From: Branchiostoma belcheri
Taxonomy: Eukaryota > Chordata > Leptocardii > Amphioxiformes > Branchiostomatidae
NCBI RefSeq assembly: GCF_001625305.1
Contig: NW_017802492.1
Coordinates: 669,090-733,089 of the forward strand
Reading direction: 5' to 3'
DNA length: 64,000 nucleotides
In this document: piece by piece, positions 1 through 11,800 of the stretch
Position numbering within the stretch: the stretch's first letter is position 1
Layout of the letters: each line of letters begins with the position of its first letter
Position numbers and translations under genes: made by a program
Notes under the pieces: model-generated
Database searches by the model: none
What the model was told of the DNA's origin: nothing
Seen by the model: the letters and a program-made list of their open reading frames with translations, nothing else

Positions 1-236
1 CATCGAGGGGACCGACTCCCGTCTGGACGGCAGTTACAGCTCCCGACAGGACGCACTGAAGAAGTGCTACCAAGTGGCCAAAGATCGCGGCTTCTCGGTC
101 TTCGGGGTGCAGAACGGTGGGCAGTGCGCCTCGTCACCCATCGCCGGGGGAACCTACAGGAAATACGGCACATCGACGGGTTGTAGAGGGGAGGGGAAAG
201 GAGGCGGGTGGGCGAATAATGTCTACATGATCACAG
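1..236 (+). CDS. Gene A exon a1: Cys/Trp module 1 (5' part missing)
   Basis: The frame starts at base 2 and ends with one base left over (phase 1) before the donor GTGGGT at 237. The sequence contains DGSY, QNGGQC and [11 protein letters not shown], the same landmarks as the next exon, so this is a second copy of one module. I know similar sequences in cnidarian and amphioxus extracellular proteins but no established family name. The GC.D start of the complete copy is a little like a WSC domain. The opening of this copy lies off the window, or in an earlier exon. Confidence 0.8.
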
Positions 237-3200
237 GTGGGTTCTTCAAGTGCATTATTGACAGCTGTGTCTTAAGACCTGTGCGAACTAGGAAAGATGT
301 CTTTCATCAATTCAGAGCTGGCCATTTATAACAGGCGTTAGGACCAAAGGTAGTCATTTCGTTTCTTTCCTTAGTTGTATGAAAAACGTCAATGCATTGT
401 TCTGTACTAAAAAATAAGAACTTGGATGTTCTCTGTTATTCTGTAGATGCCACTCGAAAGTATATTACCCTGGGATGTTGGAAGGACACGTCGGACAGAG
501 CCATCACCATTGTTGAGGGGTCGGATGGCCGCCTGGATGGATCATACAGCAATCGCCGAGATGCCATCAACAAATGCTACGAGGTGGCCAAAGCTAAGGG
601 CTTTGGCATATTTTCCGTGCAGAACGGTGGGCAGTGCGGGACGTCGTTCAACGCACGAAGCACCTACTACAAGTTTGGGCCATCAACGCAGTGTAAAACA
701 GACGGCAAGGGAGGCGGATGGGCGAATCAAGTCTACCGAATCATAGGTAAACTTCTCAATCTTGCTCATCTCGGATTAGCATTAGCAAATAGCACATTTG
801 TTAAGGTTACGGAATTTGGCATGGAAGAAAATATCAGAAGATGTTTTGTCTTCAACAATTATTTTTTTACTTCAGGAGCAGGGGCACGCTTTGGATGGGT
901 CCAGTGCTCATCCAGCTGGGCCACTGAGGCTTCGGGCACGCCATATGTTCAAGGCGGTGTGACGTATAGTCCCGGGAAAGTCCTGGATGGGGACCCAAGC
1001 ACGTACTGGAACCCCCAGGGATTGTCAAAAGACTTCAACAGGTGGTACATCATTTTCAACTTTGGGGCGAGATACAGAATTTGGAGGTTCCGTCTCTCCA
1101 ACTATGGCGACAACACACACGACATCAAGACATTCAAGGTGCAATGGTCGGAAAGCGCCAGTCCTTACAACTGGGTAGATGCCCTGTCTGTCGAAAGGGC
1201 TGAGAGAGGAACAGGCGAGGTCCAGTATTTCTCCGGCTTTGGGGCGACCGCTCAGTTTTGGCGACTTTACATCACTAGAACGCATTCCGGCTGGCAACCT
1301 TGGCTAAAGGAAGTGGGTTTCTTCGGGATGGAAGCGGGTACGTGTAGCACTTGCGTTGGCCACAAATATGTTATATGTAGTTGGAATTTTATTTCAAGTT
1401 GAGGAAAGGAACATAGAAGCAAAGTGTGTCATGGACATGGTTGTCGAACCATACTAATATTTGTTATGCAAATCATAGATTTATGCCAATGTCATCAGTG
1501 ATGCAAATAGATGGAGAGCACTGTACCTTACCATTCTTGACTCCTTTGTCTTTAGTAGGAGGAGGAGGTGGTGGCGGTGGAGCGACTCTCCAGTGTGGTA
1601 TGTGACGTACACAGACATTGACACAATTGATAATTGTAAATGGTCACACAATACAAGCTCTAAGTGTTGAGATACAGTTACATATCAGAGTGTACAAAAG
1701 AGCTCAACAGTTCATGCTTATAAACCTACTTTTCCGAGAATTCTCCGGTGCCCAGTGTAGTGGATGCTACCTGAAACGTGTGACTACTTCTAAGTACTTC
1801 TACTTCATATACATTTGCTGGAGTAACTTTTTTGGCGTAGAAAAGAGCTGTTTTCTGTCCCACAGCCGGCAGTACTACCAACCTTGCCCAAGGTCGCCAA
1901 GCGGAACAGTCGAGTACCGGTTACGGAGGCACCCCAGACCGGGCGGTGGACGGGAACACAAACTCGCTGTTTAACGGGCACTCCTGCACACACACCAACA
2001 TGGAAGACAGGCCGTGGTGGCGAGTCGACCTGGGTTCCTCTAAATGTGTGGATCGAGTCGTCGTCACCAACCGACGAGACTGTTGCTCGGAGCGACTGAG
2101 CAACTTCAAGGTGTACGTCGGCGACAACCCGTCCGTGACCGAGAACCCAACTTGCGGGGGAGAGCAGTCTACACGGAACAAGTGGTCATTCACCGTGGAC
2201 TGTGGTCGTCGCACGGGCCGGTACGTGGGGATAGCTCTACCTGGCAGGCAGTTCCTTACACTGTGTGAAGTGCAGGTCTTTGGAGGTAAGATTCTTTTCC
2301 TTTTTCTTTTGGCTTGTAGTTTGCTGCATTGTATTCGTCTTGTGGGTCTTTGGTTTATAACGTTACTTCTTGTGATGTACGCCTCCGATTCTCACTACTT
2401 CGAGCCGGATCAAAGCTGGATCAATGCGAATCATTTTGACTAGCTGTTGGTGGACGACCATTCTAACCAGGTGGTAGCCTCCTTCGCAGACTTGTGGGGG
2501 GGCGACGTTTTTTCGTGCAGCGTTGCGACCTATGCCGCAGAAGGACGGTTCTGCCGTCGAGGGACTTTGCCGGGGATAGAGTTTCTCACTACATCTTCAT
2601 GGAAGGATCACATGCTGGTACTGGGACAACAAAGAAGGAATGCCAAGGCCGCCTTCGTGTGTGCTGCGCGAAAACTCTCTCCCGGCAAAGTCCCTCGGCG
2701 GCAAAACCGCCCCTCCGCGGCATAGGTCGAAACGCTGCCCGAAAAAAAATTAACACCGCCGCCACAAGTCTGCGAAGTAGGCTAACCAGGTGGTCGATTG
2801 AGCGGTTTGTTTTTACCTGTTCAGGATCAGCCGGATCCGGAGGCGGTGGAACCTGTGCAAGCGGTTACCAAAGGTACGAAGGCACCTGCTACAGGGCGTA
2901 CGGAGAGAGGAAGTCCTACGACGACGCCAAGGCCAAGTGTGCTGCCGATGGCGGCCGCCTGGTGGCGCCAAAGACCGAGATGCTGGATAGCTTCATAATG
3001 GGCCTGATTCGTGGGAACGGAGGAGGCGATCACTGGATAGGAATGGACGACAGGGCATCGGAGGGCGCTTGGACATACAGCGACGGGACACATATGCAGG
3101 TTACTGGGAGAGATCTAGTGTACTGTATACATATGCAGATATATGCCAATACCGACTTAAAGTATGCACTTAAAAGCATTGTACTGTTATGATATATATA

Positions 3201-6200
3201 TTATCAAGTTGTGCTATTGTGTGTATAGGCATTGTTTTTGTACAACAGAGATTTCCAAAAACAGTGAGATTACAAAACAGAAGCAAAGAGATGAAATATA
3301 AAACACACAGATCCATAAAAACAACATCGAGTTCATCACTGATAAATTGCGAGAGCAAAGAAATCGTTCCGTTTCTTGGGTATCCTTGGATGGCATATAC
3401 CCTCTATGGCCGATGGATACTGCCTGGCCAATTTAATAACTGTCTTTTGCCAGACCTAGGATCTGCTTGGAGATTACAATTTTTGTTCAGTTGACGCTGT
3501 CCACAGCATGTTATGAGGATACATGCATGATGTTGACATGGCTCTTTCTCACCGTGTCTAAGCTACTTTATGTTTCGTATTACAGAATTGTGACTTCAAG
3601 AAATGGGCCCCCGGGGAACCGAACAACGCCTTCGGTCTGGGACAGGACTGTGTGCAGTACTGGTCAGCAGCAGGCAACCGCTGGGACGACGATATGTGCA
3701 ACAATCAAAAGAAATTCGTCTGCCAGATTGGTATGTACCCCTTGTCTCCAAGCAGATCATACGGTGGCAAGGCAGTATCCATTGGCCAGAGGATACTGTA
3801 TTGCTTGCCACCGTATGATCTGCTTGGTAGTATCTCGGATAAGCCAACTGCTTACCAATATATCACTGTGCATGATTGAGTGGAACTTGAAGGCATCGGC
3901 TCAGTGCCTTCCATACTATAGATGCATGTATAGTAGCCACTGTGATCATGATATGGTACTCCATACCTGGTTAATCTCACGTGAAGCTAAACCGTATCTT
4001 GAGGTTTGCCTCTTTAGACTAGTACTTATAAGGCCACTCCGATTTAATTTTATGGATGACATCCTCTGAAGACCCCCAAACTAGTGCGCGCGGGCGAAAA
4101 AAATAAAAATCCGGCCAAAAATAAAAATGCTACAAAACCACAGGAATACAAACCTGGTATTGTGAATTTGGCGCATTACATAGCGACGTATACGACAGGC
4201 CGACACATGCTGGATTTTTGCGGAATATATGAATCGACACTGCTGTACGTATGTACTGAGTTCTTGAGTCTTGGAGCTTCGGTAGCCTGGCTGCCGTCAA
4301 CCAGAGTTATCACCACCATGCACTACCCAGGCCTAAAGCCAGGCCAGAGCCTCGGAATTTTTTTACCCTTTTTTTGAGATCGGGCGAAAATCAATGCGCG
4401 CGCGGATGTCATCCATAAAATTAAATCGGTGTGGCCTAAATAAATAAATACTTATCATTTAATGATTACAATGCAGACAATGTAATGATTTAATGATTAC
4501 AATGTCCTTAGTTCAGCCTGAATAACCCATAACTAGCAAAATGAAAGGGTACTGTGGGTTAGTGAAAATTAGATGTGATCTATTCTTACGGTTGCTCTGA
4601 TATTCTGCAGGACCCGGTGATAACAACGGCTGTACCGGGCCCGGTGGATACAGTTTCGTCGGCTGTTATGTGGACAGTCTGTTCCGCGTCTTCCCACACG
4701 ACTTCAAGAGGGATGATCAGCTGACAGCCCAGACATGTGCACGGCATTGCAGATCTAGAGGATATGCGTATTGTGGTAAGAATGCTTTATCCTTCTTACC
4801 TGGCGTATTCAACTCAGGACCGACAGGTTCGAATCCTATGTCACTGCGATCTTGTGCCCTTGAGAAAGGCACTTAACACGACTTTCCTCACTTCACTCGG
4901 GTGGGAATGAGCTTCGGTTAGGGACGCCAATCGGATAGGACGTAAAATGGAGGTCCCGTGTTTGGGGAGAGCTATACAGAACTGAGTTCAAGAGGGGCTG
5001 CATGGTCACCATATATATGTGTGTGTTTGAACGAAGCAGTAGTTTGTTAAGCTGGGCCACGTGAAGGTAAACATGATGCATTTGTTTGCAAATGTTACCT
5101 TCATAGTTTACTAATTTCTTCTTTTGTTTCCAGGTACTGAGTGGCACAATGAGTGTTACTGTGGGAACGATGCCAACTTCGCCAGACTCGTGAGGGCGAC
5201 CGGACAATGTAACGCTCCTTGTCGTGGAGATAGCAACGAGAAGTGCGGAGGGGCCTGGCGCATATCTGTCTACCGTCTGGCACGTGGCGGTAAGGAAAAC
5301 CTCTACTGAAAATGTAGAATTTCCGTAAGGTGTATATCTAGACATACAGACACGTGGGTACAAAAGAATTAACCCACGTACAAGACTATATACTTATTAT
5401 TAGATGAATCAACTTATACTACTTGTTCTAAGGTCTGAACATCTTACCCTGAACCACCCAATCTTTCCTCTTTGCCAGGACTGCCGCTTGCAATACTGTT
5501 ACAGTAATGTATGATAAAGGTTGGGTGCTTTGAATGATATGGCGCTCTCTTTTATGCTCGTGACTTGCACACTCACACGGGAGCAGTGATTCGTCCCGGA
5601 GGTACAGGCCTACATTCGACTCTAAGGGCGGCCATATTGGTACGTCACGCCCGCAATGCAAGACGGGATACTATTCTGATCACCTCTGGATTCGCCCTGA
5701 AGTGACTCTTCTTCTGTTTTACAGGAGGAGGAGGTGAAGGTGGAGTCGGAGGAGGAGGTGGAGTCGGAGGAGGAGGAGGAGCAGTACAGGCACCAGAAGG
5801 TCTATGTGGTAAGTACCTCCATTTGCCCTGCCGGCCTATCGCCTGGTATTGCGAGAGGGTACGTTGAAGTGGCAAAAACATATTTCATGTCTATGACTTT
5901 AAATTAGTTCTTAGACGAAACTCTTCCATGTGAATATGTCCGCAGGTCGTGCCTGGCAGGCGATAGAGGGTGCCCTGAAGTTTGTCAGCGTTGGCGGCTG
6001 TGGTGTTTGGGGAGTGAACGCGAACGATGACATATATTACCGGGTCGGCACGTACCTCCGCGAGAGCCACCCCGGGACCGACTGGTTGAAAGTCGACGGA
6101 AGACTGAAGCAGATCAGCTCGGGATACGGCATCGTGTGGGGCGTCAATTCAAACAACGACGTCTACGTCCGAGAAGGTTTGTACCTTTATAAATAGTTCC

Positions 6201-8826
6201 GCATTGTAAGGTTTGACTTATGTAGCTTACCTTAAACTAAACACACAGGTGAATGATGTAATGAATTTAACAAAGTTTATCATCTTTGTATTTCTTGTTG
6301 GTGATAATGTACTGTGCTGGCATGTATTACGTGTTCATGCATTTGAACTTTACAAGAAGCCATCGGCGAGGACATCAGATGTTAATCTTGGCTTTGTCAG
6401 CAACCTGACACTAAAACTCAAGGCCGATGTTCTTAGGCCATTTATCCAAAGCTGAAAAAAGTTAACGCTAATACTTTGAATGCAACATTCAACTAGAGTT
6501 CCCCGATCTCATACCTTCGCCAAATGATGTTAATCTTTATGACTGACAAATTATAGATTAGATTATTCCCCCCTGATTTAAGAAATAGGAACCTAATTTT
6601 CATGAATTATATCATTTTATCATAAGCTCAACCAAAAGACAGTCTTATATTAACAAACAATGCATTCTAGCATTTCCTAATAAATTATGCAAATGAGGTC
6701 CTGATTTGAATAAATTATGTATAATGATGTTCACCTCAACTAAACTTTCAAATACCACAAGTATGAAATTCCAGGCAGTTATCATTACATAATTATAAAA
6801 CTTTCTCATTAATTATGCAAATTAAGTCATTATTAACATAATCAATATCTTCCTGTGTTTCTCTCGTTGTCAATTACCAATGTCACAAGCTTCAATTGTC
6901 CTATCATGGAATGCAGCTGATTTATAGAATTTCCCCATAAATTATGTAAATTACATCCATATTTGCATAATTGTCACATAATTATATTAAACATCACGTA
7001 AGCTAACTACATACCAAAAATCACGACGATCCGTCAAACGGTTCTTGAGTTATCCCCTTTTGAATAATTTCAAGAATATATCCCTGCAGTTCCATAGCAA
7101 GCCACTAGGGGGCCCAAACTCACGTCACTTCTTTCCCAGCACGAGAGCTACCTACCATCCAAATTTCATCACCATAGCATGTCTAGATCATGAGATATCA
7201 AAACCGGAAGTTCAGCTGCAGTACCATAACAAGCCGCTAGGGGGCCCAAAATCTAATCATTTTGAGGTCTCATCAAGACCTACCCACCTACCAAGTATCA
7301 AAATAATCCATCAAGGCCTTCTCAAGTTATCGTGTTTACAGACACACACACACACACATACACGAACGCCCCTGAAAACATAACCTTCTTGGCGAAGGTA
7401 ATAATGGTATATTTGCTCGCTCTGTTGTTTTTGTGGAATCTTTCTTGTTCTTTTTTTTTTAAATCTTATTTTTCGACTCTAAGGTTTTAACGGTGGCAGA
7501 CCACAAGGAAGCTCGTGGACGAAGGTGGACGGCCAGCTGATCATGGTCAGTGTCAGCTCCAAATACGACCAGGTGTGGGGAGTGAATGCCAACCACCAGG
7601 TCTACAGACGTGTGGGCGTCACCTTCGCTAACAAAAGGGGTATGTGCAACAACAGTTACTATCACTCCAATACAAGAAAAGAGCACATGGAATTATATAT
7701 TATTATATATAGTAATAAATCATACCATAAGTCCTGCTGAATTTTTCAATGGTGATTTTTACCATGTATTTCCACCAACTAGTCATGTTCAGAATAAAAC
7801 AAGACATATTTTTGCTTGCCAAGGCACAAAGACACCGATCTAAATTATTATGGCATTTTGTTTTGCCATCCAGTTTCTCTGATCACACACACACCCCACA
7901 TTATACATGTACAAACCTGCTTTTACATGTATAACAGGTACGTCCTGGCGACAACTGGACGGGAGGCTGAAGTACGTGTCGGTCGGACCGGCGGGTGTGT
8001 GGGGTGTGAACGGCAACAACGACATCTGGTACCGAGAGGGAACGTACGGGGACGAGCGGGCGGTCGGGACCAGGTGGAGGCTGGTCTCGGGAAAGCTGAA
8101 ACAGCTCACCGTGGGGTACAACGTTGTCTGGGGCGTCAACAACAGGGATCAGATCTGGATTCGAGTTGGTAGGCTGACCCATTCGTTTATCTACGTCTTT
8201 ATGAATAACTGTATATATACCCTTTATGAAATGCCAAGGTGATACTTGTATGTACGTATATGTATGGAATAGGTCAAGAAAAGTCACGACAAGTATACAA
8301 CCCTTTAATACATCTGTACACACTGACCCTGACCTCTCCACACACATATGTAGATACCATAATTTTTTTCATTAATTTTTTCTGCGCAATGTTTTCATTT
8401 ACATAGAATAATGCTATAAACTTCTTGATAATAAATAAAATACAACGTCATGTATATCGTAATGTCTTGTCAGATGGGCAAGCCCTTTGTAATAGCCTAG
8501 CCACAGGCAAGTTGGGATGCCCTGGCTGTGTGTGTACAGCTAAACCAATAAATGAACAAGTATACAATATTGCGGGGTATTAATTTCATTTTTATTTTTT
8601 CAAGGGATTACTTCACGTCGCCCGATGGGGGTAGACTGGGTTCTCGTGCCGGGACGCCTGTCTATGGTGTACGTCAGCCCCTCGACCAACAAGGTGTGGG
8701 GATGTAACGCCGGGCACAACATCTTCCGCAGACAGGGGATCTGGCGCTACGGCGGTCACAGAAGTGGTAAGGAAGGGTTCTAACTTGCGTTGAAAGTAAG
8801 TATACTGGCTGAACACTAAAAGGCCA

Positions 8827-8864
<38 letters not shown>

Positions 8865-11800
8865 TTCTGCACAAAACTTACATTGGCAGCATTGGCGGAA
8901 CACTAAGCGTCCACAACGTAGGTGTGTATGTGTGTGTGTCTCTGTGTGTCAGTGTGTGTGTGTCCGTGTGCGTGTGCGTGTGTGTATGTGTGTTTGTGTG
9001 TGTGTGTGTGTGTGTGCAGTGGTCTGACCAGAGTCAGCTTTTTCATCTACAATGCATTGTAAAGCAAAGACAGTTAAACTCAGCAAAAGTGAAATTATCT
9101 ACGTCCCCTTACCTACACGAGAGGGCTGCACAGACAACATTGATACCTGCCACCTTTCAACAATCATTAGCTCATACCCGAGTATCGTCAGCTCACTGGC
9201 TGTATAACATTTTTGTTTCAGGGCAGTTCTCGTGGTTCCACACCTCCGGCGACTGGGCCACCGAGGGCTCCGGGACACCTGCCACCGAGGGAGGAGTGAC
9301 CTACGGACCGGGGAAGATCTTTGACGGCAATCCAAGAACCTGCTGGAAACCAACGGGCTTGCCTCAGAACTACAACCAGTGGTCCATCGTCATGAACCTC
9401 GGGGCATCGTACCTTCTCTCCCGGATCAGCATCACCAACTACGGAGACACTACTCACGACATCAAGTCCTTCAAACTGCAGGTTTCGTCCTCGGGGAGCC
9501 CGTACAACTGGCAGGACGCGCTGGTGGTCCCCTCGGTGACGGCAGGGAGCCACGCCGCGCAGGAGTTCGACATCCCGCCGGTGACAGGTCAATTCTGGCG
9601 CCTGTTCATCACCTCCACTCACTCGGGAAGCGCGCCCTGGCTGGTCGGCGTCGCCTTCAACGGAATACGAGCAGGTCGGTTTTGTTTTTTGACACATGTC
9701 CCTATGAAAGATGGTGGATACCGTCTGAAAGCTTCAACGCTTTACAGAAATTTAGTCGTGCGTAACCTTTGTACTATGTCTCTATGTGCAAAAACACAAC
9801 TCATTACAAAGTTTAACGTAAACGGCGTGCAGTATATCAGTAAAAAAGCATATTATTTTGTAAGAATGACTTATAGTCGACGGTGTTGTGATCATGGTAC
9901 TGGTGATGGTATTTATTTATTTATTATTTGTTTTGAGGAGTCAGCCTTGTCAAAGGATTACATGTATATCCTGTTTGCTGACTCCTCCCAGTTTCTTTTC
10001 TGAAAATCCCAATAAATAAATAAATAGATGGTATAGAATCATCAATTTGCTTGATATTCCTCTACAACTAAATTTGATGGAATGACTTTATATCTATAGC
10101 AAAAAATTAAAAGGTTGAAGTGCTGAATTGCTTACTTGACTTGATTGCCAAACATATATTTTACCTAGGCACCTGCCCGAGTGGATGGTCGTCAGGAGGC
10201 TACCAGTGCTACCGCGGCTTCAAAGACGGAGTAGACGCGGGAACAGCCGCTACCAAATGCAGCGAAGCGGGAGGCAGGTTGGCGACAGTGAAGCACAGGA
10301 CCATCCACAGCCTTCTGGTCCGCCTGAAGAACGCCATCGACGCCAACGGCGATTTCTGGATCGGGTTGAGCGATAAGGTGATTCAACCATCACTTTGTAT
10401 TCATTCATCAGTACACAACAAACGATGCAATGGCCAAGTGGGTAGAGTGCTCGCCTTACATTCGGTAGGTCGTGAGTTCGATCCCCGGCCGAGTCATACC
10501 AAAGACTTTAAAAATGGTACATACTGCTTTCTCTACGTAGTACTCAGCATTTGGGAAAGAGTATGGAAGTTAAACATACGCCACTACCAGTGGACTAGCC
10601 CCTGCTGTAGTGGGTGCCGCCCTATGTATCACTTTATGCGGAAAGGCTATTTATCTTTAACTTTTTAATACACAACAAAACAGTAACAAGCACAGTGTAG
10701 CGCTGCGCTCAAGTTCACGTATTTTAACAGCGCCACACAACAAAATACAATTAACATGTAAATACACATAGCTCGAGTTGACATAACAGTGCACCGAAGT
10801 CCCATCACCTCAAGACAGACATTAAACAATGCTTCCGAAAATAGTTTCATCAGGCTGGTAAAACTTAAGAGATAGGGGAATTCTTTTTACACAACCAAAG
10901 AGTCTCATCCCAAACAAACGCTATCCCAAACGTGGCTTAGTTTGTGATGTTAGTTAGTACGTGATGTTTTGGATAGTGTTCTCGCCGCAAAAGCGCCACC
11001 TACATCGGCTACATATAGCGGCGAGATGCAGTACTCCAGTCAGAAGCTCTGAAGAAGGTGTCTGACAGACACCGAAACGTCAGCGAGGTGAGACTCTTTG
11101 GTTGTGTAAAAAGAATTCCCCTATCTATTAAACAATGCTAATGGTAGCCAGGTTATTGAACAGGAAAAAAAGTTATTGAACAGGAGTAACTTCTATAACT
11201 GATGGACGAGAAAAAAACCACCACTTTTGTGTAGATATACTTGTTCGTGATTACTGTCATATTGATGTGCGGCCTGCCGTGCTGCTACAGGCCTCGGTAA
11301 GTGTATTTGCATGTATTATATAATTGAAATGTAATGTTATGTAATTTATGATATTTTATGCATTAGTATAACCCTGTTAGCATGGTGGCTTTGTAAAGAT
11401 GTAGTCACTTCTTCCACCATGCCTTTCATGTATGTGGAAAATTGTAATAACTAACTAACTCAATAAATAAATGAAGGAAAGCGAAGGCGTCTGGATGTGG
11501 TCTGACGGCTCAGTGTCGAGCGGCTTCAGTGCGTGGGCTTCTGGTGAACCCAACAACCTGGGCGACGAGGACTGTGTCCACTATTGGGGCCACAACAGGG
11601 GCGACAACCAGCGAGATCAGTGGAACGACGCAAGGTGTACCGGCACAAAGAACTACCTCTGCGAACGAGGTGTGTAAAATCAGTTTTTTTTTATTCCGAA
11701 ACATCTTATCACAAGACGTGGTGACGACACACTCAAGTTTTTTCAAATTATATTAATGCCGACACCAACACAGGGACAGTACAATACTCATTTACACCTG

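Noticed and set aside
2494-2824. Possible extra exon or upstream extension of C-type lectin 1
   Set aside because: The frame is open by chance through a hairpin MITE; the acceptor at 2824 and the phase-1 rule define the true start.
8834-10003. 389-codon frame starting in Cys/Val repeats
   Set aside because: The first part is a GT microsatellite; only 9222-9674 (F5/8C II) is exon, entered through a clear splice acceptor.
10428-10500. Possible tRNA gene
   Set aside because: A- and B-box-like motifs but no pairing acceptor stem or full cloverleaf; treated as a SINE head.
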